A stretch of DNA of 64,000 nt from CAWJMD01 sp963843835. Lineage in GTDB: Bacteria > Actinomycetota > Actinomycetes > Actinomycetales > CAWJMD01. The position numbers were made by a program, and so were the translations under genes. Positions 39,236-47,076 of this stretch are shown piece after piece; positions within the stretch are counted from its first letter, which is position 1, and the number at the start of each line of letters is the position of its first letter. The DNA lies in assembly GCA_963843835.1 (NCBI GenBank), contig CAWJMD010000001.1:930001-994000 (forward strand), in the 5' to 3' direction. The notes under the pieces are model-generated. The model did no database searches and was not told the DNA's origin. It worked only from the letters and a program-made list of their open reading frames with translations.

Positions 39236-40312
39236 TCAGCGCGCGGCGACTCCCGGCGCGGGACCGCAGCTGTCGCGGACGATGAGCTCCACCGGCAGCA
39301 CCACATGGTCCGTGGGAGGCGGGGTCCCCTCCCGCCGGGCGCGCAGGCTGGCGGTCAGGGCCGCGGCGGCGGCACGCCCCTTGGCCTCGACGTCCTGGCG
39401 GATCGTCGTCAGAGGCACCTCAGCCCGGTCGGCAAGCGGGCTGTCGTCGAAGCCGATCACCGAGACGTCCTCCGGCACCCGCAGTCCCAGGGACTGCGCC
39501 GTCCTGACGACGCCCACAGCCAGGCTGTCGGAGAAGCAGAGCACGGCCGTCGGCCGGTCGTCACGGTCGAGCAGCAGTCGGGCCCCCTCGGTCACCGATC
39601 CGGTGTCGGCGAGCGACGCTCGGACGACGAGGGTGCTGGCCCCGGCCTGGTCCAGCACCTCGAGCCATCCGACGAGTCGCTCGCGGGTGGGCCAGGCGTC
39701 GCGTTCGCTGAGGGGGTCGTCGACGATCCCCGTGCGTCCCCCGCCGTGCACGGACGCAGTCAGCACGCCGATACGGCGGTGGCCGAGGTCGAGGAGGTGC
39801 TGGGCGCCGGCGCGGGCGCCGCCGCGGTCGTCGACGTTGACCGAGGGCTCGTCTCCTCTGAGGGGCTGGTCCACGTTCACCAGCGGCAGTCCGCGCCGAC
39901 GCAGCCAGCCGACGGCCGGTGAGTCGACCACGCACGAGTAGACGAGCGCGCCGTCCATCGCGACATCGCGTGCCGGGACCACGTCACCGGACACTCCGGG
40001 TGTCAGCAAGGTCAGGGCCAGTGCGGACGGCGCGAGCTCTTCTGCGATCGCCGCGAGGAAGCTGGTGGCGACCGGGTCGGTGAACGCCTCGGTGAGGCTG
40101 TCGGTGAGCAGGACGCCGATGGCACCGGTGCTCCCCCGGGCGAGGGCTCTGGCCGACGGGTCAGGCCCGCAGTACCCGAGCTGGTCCGCGACGGCGAGCA
40201 CCCTCTCGCGCAGCTCGGGGGAGAGCTGGTCGGGGCGCGAGAAGGCGTTCGACACCGTCATCCGGCTGACGCCGACCCTGTCGGCGATGGTCTGCAGCGT
40301 CACGCGCCCCAC
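39236..40312 (-). CDS. LacI family transcriptional regulator
   Basis: This is a protein of 358 residues. The N-terminal helix-turn-helix reads TLQTIADRVGVSRMTVSNAFS, followed by the hinge helix PDPSARALARG, and a periplasmic-binding-protein-like effector domain (IGVLLTDSLTEAFTD to VPLTTIRQDVEAKG). It is a repressor or activator of a sugar gene set. No sugar transport or metabolism genes flank it in this window, so its target is unknown and may lie elsewhere. Ordinary domain order and length. Confidence 0.93.
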   Translation of the reverse strand: MGRVTLQTIADRVGVSRMTVSNAFSRPDQLSPELRERVLAVADQLGYCGPDPSARALARGSTGAIGVLLTDSLTEAFTDPVATSFLAAIAEELAPSALALTLLTPGVSGDVVPARDVAMDGALVYSCVVDSPAVGWLRRRGLPLVNVDQPLRGDEPSVNVDDRGGARAGAQHLLDLGHRRIGVLTASVHGGGRTGIVDDPLSERDAWPTRERLVGWLEVLDQAGASTLVVRASLADTGSVTEGARLLLDRDDRPTAVLCFSDSLAVGVVRTAQSLGLRVPEDVSVIGFDDSPLADRAEVPLTTIRQDVEAKGRAAAAALTASLRARREGTPPPTDHVVLPVELIVRDSCGPAPGVAAR

Positions 40313-40329
40313 GCGGTATCCCCGATCTC

Positions 40330-40542
40330 TCAGGCATGCTCCGGCGGTGCCACGGTGCGGGCCGCCGCTCGGAGCGTAGCCGCGAGACCGGCCCGCAGCC
40401 GTACGACGACGGTCGGCCGGTCGGACCGGCGGGCCGCCGGGGCGGTCACTCCGTCGGGCCGCACGGGGCTGTGGGGACGAGCGCTGTTCACGTGGGCGTC
40501 CGTGACGCGCTGGGAGAGGAGGGAGGCGAAGAGGATGTCCAT
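40330..40542 (-). CDS. Small unknown protein behind a TetR-type operator
   Basis: This open frame encodes 70 residues, beginning MDILFASLLSQRVTDAHV and rich in Arg/Ala. GGAG lies 8 nt before the ATG. The promoter region is well formed: TTGACC (overlapping the tetR stop codon) and an inverted repeat CTGTA-CCGA-TACAG at 40575-40588 near the -10 position. That arrangement argues the stretch is transcribed. Whether this frame is the intended product or a truncated remnant of a larger regulated gene cannot be decided. No family recognised. Confidence 0.4.
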   Translation of the reverse strand: MDILFASLLSQRVTDAHVNSARPHSPVRPDGVTAPAARRSDRPTVVVRLRAGLAATLRAAARTVAPPEHA

Positions 40543-40574
40543 GGCGATGCTCCGTTACTGGGTGGCGCTCGGCT

Positions 40575-40588
40575 CTGTACCGATACAG
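40575..40588. promoter_or_regulatory. TetR-type operator CTGTA-N4-TACAG
   Basis: Perfect inverted repeat with a 4-nt centre, in the region between the tetR stop and the small gene at 40330-40542. It overlaps a candidate -10 box (CACTGT, 18 nt after TTGACC, minus strand). Size and shape fit TetR-family binding. Confidence 0.55.
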
Positions 40589-40610
40589 TGCCTCAGCGTT
40601 TCCTTACCGG

Positions 40611-41183
40611 TCAAGTATTCCCGTCGCACCTCTCCAGGGCGGCGACCAGCGCCTCCACCATCACCTCGAAGCTCCGGTCGACGTCGACCGGCAACCCGAA
40701 GCCGCCCCCGGCCTCGATGGTGACGAAGCCGTGCAGGGCTGAGCGGAGCATCCGGGTGGCATCGATCGCGTCGTCCCCGGTCAGGCGGTAGCCGGACAGG
40801 ACGTCGAGCACGACGGTCACGGCGGCGGCACTGGCTTCCTGGTCCATGACGTCCCCAGGGGTCGGCGCCCGGACGGTGGCCTCGTACCGGCCGGGGTGCG
40901 TGAGCGCCCACTGCCGGTAGGCCCGGCACAGCGCCCGCACGGCCTCGGCACGTGCGCGGCCGACCGCCGCGCGTCCGAGCACCTCGGCCAGCCCGGCCTT
41001 CGCTCGCACCGCGATGCTCCGCTGCACGTCGTCCATGCCCCGGACGTGCTTGTAGAGCGACGGCTGCCGGACGCCGAGGCTGTCGGCGAGCGCGGCCAGG
41101 GTCAGCCGCGACAGCCCGACCTGGTCGGCCAGTCGCTCGGCCTCGGCCACGACGAGCTCGGTCGACAGTCCCGCCCTAGGCAC
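40611..41183 (-). CDS. TetR family transcriptional regulator
   Basis: This is a protein of 190 residues. The helix-turn-helix reads LTLAALADSLGVRQPSLYKHV and is followed by a helical ligand-binding domain with the WALTHPGRYEATVRAPTPGD segment typical of the WHG/TetR_C_33 subgroup. The GTG start overlaps the stop of the upstream alpha/beta hydrolase gene by 8 bp, so they are co-transcribed. Two operator candidates fit its control: a 16-bp palindrome ahead of the hydrolase gene and the inverted repeat after tetR itself. Ligand unknown. Confidence 0.92.
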   Translation of the reverse strand: MPRAGLSTELVVAEAERLADQVGLSRLTLAALADSLGVRQPSLYKHVRGMDDVQRSIAVRAKAGLAEVLGRAAVGRARAEAVRALCRAYRQWALTHPGRYEATVRAPTPGDVMDQEASAAAVTVVLDVLSGYRLTGDDAIDATRMLRSALHGFVTIEAGGGFGLPVDVDRSFEVMVEALVAALERCDGNT

Positions 41184-42006
41184 CGTCGGCGCCGTCGTCG
41201 AGGAAGCTGAGCACGGCGGAGGTCACGAGCTCGGGCTGCTGGGACTGCGGGTAGTGACCGGCGTCCGGGACCATGACCGCGGTGCCACCGACGGTCGCCG
41301 CGACCCACTCGGCCTCGGCCCGTGGGTCGGGGAAGTCGGGGTCGCGCTCGCCCATCAGCACGAGGGTGCGCGCCTTCACCTCGGGCAGGCGGGCCTCGGC
41401 GACGGCGTGGTCGGTGCGGGTCGTGAGCGAGAAGGCCCTGGCGTAGCCGGGTCGCCGAAGGCTCGCCACGACCTCGGCGACGTGGGTGTCGTGGTCCGCC
41501 GCCGTCCGGCCGGCGTACAGGCGCGGCACGTACGCCTTCCACGTCAGCGCCGCCCACGCGGGGGCCATCGCCACGCGCATCAGCAGCCGGGTGAGGGTGT
41601 TCACCGCGCCGTTGCGGACGAAGGGTCCGATCAGGACGAGCCCGGTGACCAGGTCCGGCCGCCGCGCCGCCGCGAGCGCCCCCGCTCCGGCGCCCATGGA
41701 GCTGCCCACCACGACGGCCGGGCCGCCGAGCTCCTCGACCAGGGCGAGGACGTCGCCCGCGGTCTCGTCGTCGCCGTAGGTGCCGAACGTCGTCTCGCTG
41801 CCACCGTGGCCGCGCAGGTCGGTGGTCGCGACGCGGTACCCCGCGGCGCGCAGCGCGGGTGCCACGAGCCGATAGGTCGACCGCAGGTCCCCCATCCCCG
41901 GCACCAGGACGACGAGAGGCCCCGTGCCGGCGACGTCGTAGGCGACGCGTCCTCCGGGGCGGGTGAGCAGCTGGGTCGGGAGCTCGTCCCGAGGTGAGGT
42001 GGACAT
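41176..42006 (-). CDS. Alpha/beta fold hydrolase
   Basis: This is a protein of 276 residues. Nucleophile Ser103 is in GSSMGAG, the oxyanion region is LVPGMGDLRST, the acid is probably Asp in GERDPDFPDP, and the base is His in PDAGHYPQSQ. The cap region between is short. It is a cytoplasmic esterase-like enzyme with unknown substrate. It forms an operon with tetR, whose product probably represses it through the palindrome TTAGCCATATGGCTAA just upstream. A TAAGTA box lies 10 nt before the ATG. Confidence 0.9.
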   Translation of the reverse strand: MSTSPRDELPTQLLTRPGGRVAYDVAGTGPLVVLVPGMGDLRSTYRLVAPALRAAGYRVATTDLRGHGGSETTFGTYGDDETAGDVLALVEELGGPAVVVGSSMGAGAGALAAARRPDLVTGLVLIGPFVRNGAVNTLTRLLMRVAMAPAWAALTWKAYVPRLYAGRTAADHDTHVAEVVASLRRPGYARAFSLTTRTDHAVAEARLPEVKARTLVLMGERDPDFPDPRAEAEWVAATVGGTAVMVPDAGHYPQSQQPELVTSAVLSFLDDGADGA

Positions 42007-42019
42007 GAGGGGAGGTTAC

Positions 42020-42035
42020 TTAGCCATATGGCTAA
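42020..42035. promoter_or_regulatory. 16-bp perfect palindrome, candidate TetR operator
   Basis: TTAGCCATATGGCTAA is fully symmetric and lies 13 bp before the hydrolase start codon, in the promoter region of the hydrolase-tetR operon. Autoregulation by the TetR protein encoded in that operon is the simplest reading. Confidence 0.65.
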
Positions 42036-42050
42036 ACGCAATAGCCAATG

Positions 42051-42722
42051 TCAGGACGAGGCCCCGGGCTGCCACTGGTTCGCCCGCTCGCCGCGCAGCG
42101 CCTTCTCGGCGGTCTCGGTGATGCGGCGCTCGCGTGTGGTGGCGCGCTTCGCCCGGACGATCCACTCGAGGATGCCCCGGCGGGCGGACGGCGGGAACGC
42201 GTCCCACTGCTCCCGCGAGCCCGGGCGAGCAGCGAACGCCGCTACCAGGTCGTCCGGCACGACGAGGTCCTCGACGTCGTCGAGGAGCGACCACCGTCCG
42301 TTGGCCTTGGCGGCGTCGATCGACCGCTGCCCGGCCGGCTGCATCCGACCTTCCTTGTGCAGCAGGGCGACTCGTTGCTTGTTCGAGCGCGACCACCCGC
42401 TGGTCGGCTTGCGTGGCGCGAACCACAGCAGCGTGCGCTCGTCGTCCAGGCGGTTGCCCTTGCTGTCGACCCAGCCCCACGCGAGGGCCTCCGTCACCGA
42501 CTCGTCGTAGCCCACCGCGGGACGGCCGCTCTGCTTCCTCCACGAGACCAGCCATACACCGCTGCCCTGGTCGTGGTGGGTCGCGAGCCAGTCGCGCCAC
42601 TGCTCCAGCGTCTCGGCGTGGACGGTGGGCCGTCCGTCCGGCGCGATGCCCTCGGTCGGCGACGACGTGCCCGCCGCGCCGGCGCCGTGACCGGCCTTCG
42701 CGGCGCCTCTAGTCGCCGTCAC
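42051..42722 (-). CDS. YdeI/OmpD-associated family protein
   Basis: This is a protein of 223 residues. The conserved core is visible as WLVSWRKQSGRPAVGYDESV, EALAWGWVDS and KPTSGWSRSNKQRVALL, then FAARPGSREQWDAFPPSARR and a C-terminal RRITETAEKALRGERANQW. Members occur widely as YdeI-like proteins, some called bacteriocin-protection proteins; the function is not established. The GTG start overlaps the small gene before it by 14 bp, so the pair is likely co-transcribed. The first about 30 residues are poorly conserved. Confidence 0.88.
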   Translation of the reverse strand: MTATRGAAKAGHGAGAAGTSSPTEGIAPDGRPTVHAETLEQWRDWLATHHDQGSGVWLVSWRKQSGRPAVGYDESVTEALAWGWVDSKGNRLDDERTLLWFAPRKPTSGWSRSNKQRVALLHKEGRMQPAGQRSIDAAKANGRWSLLDDVEDLVVPDDLVAAFAARPGSREQWDAFPPSARRGILEWIVRAKRATTRERRITETAEKALRGERANQWQPGASS

Positions 42723-42939
42723 CCGCGTCCCCGAAGTCGAGGGCGGAGCCGTCCGGTGTCGGCTCGTAGTGGGTGACGGGCTGGATGATGACGTGGTCGG
42801 TCTGCGCCACGAGTGCCCCGCCCATCAGCGTGCTCAGTGGCACCGCGTACCGGTTCACGAGCGGCTGGGGCAGCAGGTCCTCGCCGGACGGTGCGTCGGG
42901 CTCCGCCGCGGCCTCGTCACGTGCCAGGTCGTTGTCCAT
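42709..42939 (-). CDS. Small acidic protein of unknown function
   Basis: This is a protein of 76 residues: MDNDLARDEAAAEPDAPSG, then a hydrophobic-leaning core PQPLVNRYAVPLSTLMGGAL, and an acidic tail ending DFGDAGDGD. GGAGG lies close to the ATG. It overlaps the YdeI-like gene by 14 bp. No family recognised. Its acidic ends and short length suggest a soluble accessory protein. Confidence 0.55.
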   Translation of the reverse strand: MDNDLARDEAAAEPDAPSGEDLLPQPLVNRYAVPLSTLMGGALVAQTDHVIIQPVTHYEPTPDGSALDFGDAGDGD

Positions 42940-43013
42940 GCCTCCAGCATGTGTGGCCGCGGGCACGGGGGCAAGGCAGGAGCCGGCGCCGGATGGTGCG
43001 GAAGGGGAGCGCC

Positions 43014-44096
43014 TCAGCCCCGAACGAGGCGCCCACCGCGCACCACGACGGCCGGGTCGGCGAGCGCGGAGGCGTCGTCGCGCGGGTCGGTGCGGAAGGC
43101 GACGAGGTCCCCGGGAGCGCCCTCCTCGACCAGGGGCAGCCCCAACCACGTGCGCGCAGCCCACGACGCCGCACCGAGGGCGGTCTCCGGGGACAGCCCG
43201 GCGGACACCAGCAGCCGCACCTCCTGGGAGACCAGCCCGTGCGGCACCATCCCGGCGTCCGTGCCGGCCAGCACGCGCACGCCTGCATCGACCGCGGCCG
43301 CGACCACCCCGCCCTGGGCGGCGAGCCCGGAGTCGACGGCGCGGCAGGCATCGGCCGTGTACCCGAGGTCGCGCACGAGGGCCGCCACGGTGGGGCCGAT
43401 GACGAGGGTGGGGACCCAGGTGATGTCCCCTCGCGCCACCTCGGCCACCTGGTCGGGCTGGAGGAAGGTGGCGTGCTCCAGCGAGTCGAAGCCGGCGCGG
43501 ACGACGGCGTCGACGGTGTCGGCGAGCACGCAGTGCACCGCGATCCGGCCACCTGCGGCGTGGACCTGTCGGGCCGCCTCGGCGAGGGTCTCGTCGTCGT
43601 AGGTGCGGTGCAGGTGGTCGCCGATCGGGCTGTCCCCGATCACCTTCACCCAGCCGCCACTGGCCCGGCACTCGGCGACGGCCGCGGCGGGCAGTTCGCC
43701 GGGCTCGACCTCGAGAGCGAGACCGGGGAAGTACGAGCCGGGAGAGGCGAGGAAGCGGCCGGCTGTGATGACGTGCGGGAGTCCCTCGTCCTCGCGGATG
43801 CCGGCGGACGCGCGGTCGGGGCTGCCGGGTTCGCGCAGCGCCAGGACGCCCGCGTCGAGCTGGGCGCGCGCACTGGCCCGGACGCGCTCGGACGGGTCGG
43901 CGTCGTCACCGGCGGGACTGTGCAGCGACAGGTGCGCGTGCACGTCCACCAGCCCAGGCACCACGAAGGCGTCGGTCAGGAGGGTCTTGGCCCCGGCGAC
44001 GGGCTGGTAGGTGATCCGGCCGTCATGCACGTAGACGTCGCGCTCGACGCCGTCAGGAAGTACGACCCCGCGTACGTGGATGCTCGGTGCCGCCAT
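43014..44096 (-). CDS. Amidohydrolase family protein
   Basis: This is a protein of 360 residues with the metal-dependent TIM-barrel hydrolase features: VDVHAHLSLHS (first metal ligands), HCVLADTVDAV and SLEHATFL (further His), and AGTDAGMVPHG (Asp ligand). The closest general group is the imidazolonepropionase/prolidase-like amidohydrolases. The substrate is not evident. ATG is chosen at MAAPSIHVRG; GAGGAG lies upstream. It stands apart from its neighbours in function, but shares the strand with ThiF/ABC1 kinase genes upstream. Confidence 0.88.
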   Translation of the reverse strand: MAAPSIHVRGVVLPDGVERDVYVHDGRITYQPVAGAKTLLTDAFVVPGLVDVHAHLSLHSPAGDDADPSERVRASARAQLDAGVLALREPGSPDRASAGIREDEGLPHVITAGRFLASPGSYFPGLALEVEPGELPAAAVAECRASGGWVKVIGDSPIGDHLHRTYDDETLAEAARQVHAAGGRIAVHCVLADTVDAVVRAGFDSLEHATFLQPDQVAEVARGDITWVPTLVIGPTVAALVRDLGYTADACRAVDSGLAAQGGVVAAAVDAGVRVLAGTDAGMVPHGLVSQEVRLLVSAGLSPETALGAASWAARTWLGLPLVEEGAPGDLVAFRTDPRDDASALADPAVVVRGGRLVRG

Positions 44097-44159
44097 CGCG
44101 ACCACGCTCCTCAGCCCCGACCAGGCTCGCACCGGGGAGGACCACGCGGCAAGGAGAGG

Positions 44160-45488
44160 TCAGACCCCTTCTCGCGCCGGGCGCCTGAACTCCGGGAGGT
44201 GTTCGTCGAGCACGTCGAGCACGGGGACCTCTCCGCCGATCTGGCACAGCACCCCGATCCCCCCGAGCCAGACGCGGTGGATCAGCAGGTACTCGGGCGG
44301 GAGGTTGAGCTTCATGCCCGTGGACCACTGCGGGCCGCGCGGGTCGTTGATGTGCTGGAACAGCTGCTGCATCCAGCCCCGGGAGAACGTGAAGGTCTCC
44401 TGCTGGGCGGGGGCGAGGAAGGGCGACAGGTACGCGAGCAGCCCCTCGGGGTCGACGTCGATCGACGACTTGATGAACCCCTCCTCGCGCAGCCCCTCCA
44501 CCACGCCCTCCGCGTCACCCTCGAGCGCCAGCGTGAGCAGGCGGCCGATCTCGGCGGGCATCCCGTCCGGCAGCTGCTTGACCGCGCCGAAGTCGAGGAC
44601 GCCCATCCGGCCGTCTGGGGTGAGGCGGAAGTTGCCCGGGTGGGGGTCGGCGTGGAGCAGCCCGGCGCGGGCAGGACCGAGGAAGAGGAACTCGAGGTAC
44701 CGCCGTGCGGCCAGGTCCCGCTCCTGCTGCGTCCCTGACGAGATCACCTGGCTGAGCGGCGTGCCGTCGAGCCACTCGGAGACGATCACGCGCTCGGTGC
44801 AGGCCAGCACGTGCGGGATGGCGAACTCGTCCACGTCGTCGAACGCGTCCGCGAAGGTCTCCTGCCAGCCGGCCTCGCTGCTGTAGTCGAGCTCCTCGAC
44901 CATCCGCTCCTTGAGCTCGGCGAGGATCGGGCCGATCTCCAGACCCGGGATCCAGGCCGTGCCGAGGCGGGCCGCGCGGGACAGCTGGTTGAGGTCGGAG
45001 ATCAGGGCCTCGCCCGCCCCCGGGTACTGGATCTTGACCGCGACCGGACGGCCGTCGGACCACGTCGCGCGGTGCACCTGCCCGATGGACGCGGCCGCCG
45101 AGGGGGTGTCCTGGAAGTCCTTGAGCGAGCGGCGCCAGCGGGGCCCCACCTGGTCGGCGAGCACCTTGTGGACGGAGGCTGCCGGCAGCGGGGGAGCGGC
45201 GTCCTGGAGCTTGGTCAGCGTGGCGCGGTACGGGCCGGCGAGCTCTTCGGGCAGGGCAGCCTCGAAGATGCTGAGGGCCTGGCCGAACTTCATCGCGCCG
45301 CCCTTGAGCTCGCCGAGCACCTTGAACATCTGCTCGGCGGTGCGGGCCTGCACCTCGGCGGCGACCAGCTCGGCCGGCTTCCCACCGATGCGCTTGCCCA
45401 GGCCCCACGCGGTGCGCCCGGCGAACCCGACGGGCAGGGTCGCCAGCCTGGCCGTGCGGCTGAAGGCCTTGCGGGGGAGGTCGCTCAC
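44160..45488 (-). CDS. ABC1/UbiB-type atypical kinase
   Basis: This is a protein of 442 residues of the ABC1 (ADCK/UbiB) family of atypical protein kinase-like enzymes, tied to lipid or quinone metabolism. The KxGQ motif reads KFGQ at residues 67-70, AAASIGQVHRA is the alanine-rich loop, VAVKIQYPG carries the ATP lysine, LLHADPHPGNF the catalytic loop and GVLDFGAV the metal Asp. The GTG start lies over the stop of the ThiF-like gene as GTGA; CACAAT lies 6 nt before it. Coupled translation with a ThiF-like gene suggests a joint function. Confidence 0.92.
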   Translation of the reverse strand: MSDLPRKAFSRTARLATLPVGFAGRTAWGLGKRIGGKPAELVAAEVQARTAEQMFKVLGELKGGAMKFGQALSIFEAALPEELAGPYRATLTKLQDAAPPLPAASVHKVLADQVGPRWRRSLKDFQDTPSAAASIGQVHRATWSDGRPVAVKIQYPGAGEALISDLNQLSRAARLGTAWIPGLEIGPILAELKERMVEELDYSSEAGWQETFADAFDDVDEFAIPHVLACTERVIVSEWLDGTPLSQVISSGTQQERDLAARRYLEFLFLGPARAGLLHADPHPGNFRLTPDGRMGVLDFGAVKQLPDGMPAEIGRLLTLALEGDAEGVVEGLREEGFIKSSIDVDPEGLLAYLSPFLAPAQQETFTFSRGWMQQLFQHINDPRGPQWSTGMKLNLPPEYLLIHRVWLGGIGVLCQIGGEVPVLDVLDEHLPEFRRPAREGV

Positions 45489-46564
45489 GGGTCCATTGTG
45501 CGGGTCGGGCCTCGTCCTGCGCTCGCCGGAGGCTCCCGGCACCCGCACCGGGGGTGTGACGGCCACGCCCGCAGGACGGGCAGCGGGTCGTCGAGCCGCA
45601 CCTCGAGCGAGCAGCCCAGGGTGACCGGCTGGGCGTGGCCGTCCACCTCCGCCAGCGCCTGCGTGACGGCCAGCAGGGCGACCAGGTCGCACAGGTGCGG
45701 CGGGTGGGCCCGCTCGGGTCGGTTGGCCACCTGCGACAGCACCCGCGGCCAGTCGGCGTCGCGGTCGCTCCGGTACAGGTCGAGGCAACGCAGGCAGCAG
45801 GTGCGGCCGGGCCGGACCAGCGGACCGACCACGGCGTCGTCCTCCCGCAGCACGACGGGCAGGTGGGTGACGTCCTCGCGCAGCAGTCCGTCGTAGCGGT
45901 GCGTGTCGAGGGCGTCCGTGCCGGTCAGCACCACGAGGTCCGGACGGTGCCTGCCCACGACCCGCGTCGCGACGCCGGGGGCGTGGGCCTGGAGCACCTC
46001 CGCGGCGGCGGTCGCGCGCTCTCGGCCCACGTCGCCTGCGCGGTAGCCGCCGGGGCGCACGTCGTTCGCGCGCACGCGGGAACCGTCCGCGACGGCGACG
46101 GTGCCCACCCCGGCATTGGCCAGCCCGACGGCGACGGCGAGCCCGGTGCGTCCCGCCCCGACGACGGCGACGCTGCGGCGCTGGCGTTCGAGCAGCACGT
46201 CCCACCCGTCGCCGCCGGAGGCGTCCCCGAGGGAGAGCGCGCGGGCTGTGACCGCCAGGCGGGACCGCACCGGTTCGGCGAGGGACGCGAGGCGGCCCCT
46301 GGGTGTGGGCGCCCGCACGAGCGCACCGGCCCCGACCAGCGCGGAGACCAGCTCGTGGACGCGCTCGGGGCTGGAGCCCAGCGCGACGGCCCGGTCCGTG
46401 AGGGAGGAGAGGTCGTGACCGCCGGCGAGCAGCAGGTCGACGAGGTGCTCGTCGGTCGCGTCCAGCCCGTCCAGGATCACGCCGTGGCGGGCGTGCAGAC
46501 CGACCTGGAGGCGACCGGGACCACGCCAGGCAAGGACGAGTCCCGGCCGGATCCGCAGTCGCAT
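45485..46564 (-). CDS. ThiF/E1-like adenylyltransferase-related protein
   Basis: This is a protein of 359 residues. The central part has the E1-type nucleotide fold, with VAVVGAGRTGLAVAVGLANAG as the glycine-rich loop and CCLRCLDLYRSDRDADW plus the C-terminal PSHPRCGCREP as a four-Cys zinc site. The first about 130 residues resemble the leader-binding half of cyclodehydratase-like proteins from thiazole/oxazole peptide clusters. No precursor peptide or partner enzyme is near, so a stand-alone role is likely. Its stop overlaps the ABC1 kinase start by GTGA. Confidence 0.8.
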   Translation of the reverse strand: MRLRIRPGLVLAWRGPGRLQVGLHARHGVILDGLDATDEHLVDLLLAGGHDLSSLTDRAVALGSSPERVHELVSALVGAGALVRAPTPRGRLASLAEPVRSRLAVTARALSLGDASGGDGWDVLLERQRRSVAVVGAGRTGLAVAVGLANAGVGTVAVADGSRVRANDVRPGGYRAGDVGRERATAAAEVLQAHAPGVATRVVGRHRPDLVVLTGTDALDTHRYDGLLREDVTHLPVVLREDDAVVGPLVRPGRTCCLRCLDLYRSDRDADWPRVLSQVANRPERAHPPHLCDLVALLAVTQALAEVDGHAQPVTLGCSLEVRLDDPLPVLRAWPSHPRCGCREPPASAGRGPTRTMDP

Positions 46565-46648
46565 GGCGGCACGGTGCCACGCCGGCGAGCAGGTGCTCCG
46601 GCGCTGTCCACACCCCCTGGACCCCGCCCGCGGAAGGCCCCGGACGCA

Positions 46649-46684
46649 GACGAGCGGCGCGGGATCGCTCCCGCGCCGCTCGTC
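46649..46684 (-). terminator. Strong hairpin terminator of the DUF5679 gene
   Basis: A perfect 15-bp stem (46649-46663 with 46670-46684) encloses a 6-nt loop ATCGCT, 45 bp past the stop of the DUF5679 gene. No T-run is present. It also separates this gene from the ThiF-like gene on the same strand. Confidence 0.75.
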
Positions 46685-46729
46685 CGAGGGGTGACCGGGC
46701 TCAGACGGCCCGGCCGGTCAGGCCGTGGT

Positions 46730-46888
46730 TCAGGCCTTGCCCAGGATGCGGTTGAGGTTGGTACCGCAGACGGGGCACTTGCCCTTGGCCATGCGGCGAC
46801 CGTTGGTCTCGACCACGTTTCCGGTGGCCTCGCGCTTCTCCTTGCACTTCACGCAGTAGAAGTCGCCGGTGTAGGTCTCGTCGGCCAT
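46730..46888 (-). CDS. DUF5679 zinc-ribbon protein
   Basis: This is a protein of 52 residues with two CxxC pairs, YCVKCKEK and CPVCGTNL, spaced as a zinc ribbon, and a basic middle NGRRMAKGKC. AAGGAGGG precedes the ATG, the strongest ribosome site in the window. This small conserved actinobacterial family sits beside the ABC1 kinase/ThiF genes in this block. It may bind RNA or protein; the role is unknown. Confidence 0.9.
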   Translation of the reverse strand: MADETYTGDFYCVKCKEKREATGNVVETNGRRMAKGKCPVCGTNLNRILGKA

Positions 46889-47063
46889 GTGTTGGCCCTC
46901 CTTGTCACTTCTCTCGGGTGGGTCCTGGTCCGACCAGTCGGACCCTTCCGCGGGACGCGGTCGGTGCCGGGCCAGCCGGGGGCGTTCACCCTGGGGCCAG
47001 GATCCACGCCACCCTAGCCGAGCACGGGCTGAGCACGAACGCACCCCGCCCTCGGCGCGCCGG

Positions 47064-47069
47064 TACGGT
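47064..47069 (+). promoter_or_regulatory. -10 box TACGGT of a likely leaderless enoyl-CoA hydratase transcript
   Basis: TACGGT lies 7 nt before the GTG at 47077, with no ribosome site, which suggests transcription begins at the start codon. Confidence 0.5.
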
Positions 47070-47076
47070 GCCTTTT

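Noticed and set aside
42028..42510. A plus-strand frame with ATG after a GGAGG, opposite the YdeI-like gene
   Set aside because: It lies antisense to a well-conserved protein and shows no family; the palindrome explains the upstream sequence.
45489..46613. An upstream extension of the ABC1 kinase frame to 46613
   Set aside because: The extra residues are Arg/Pro/Ala-rich and lie over the ThiF-like gene; the kinase starts at GTG 45488.
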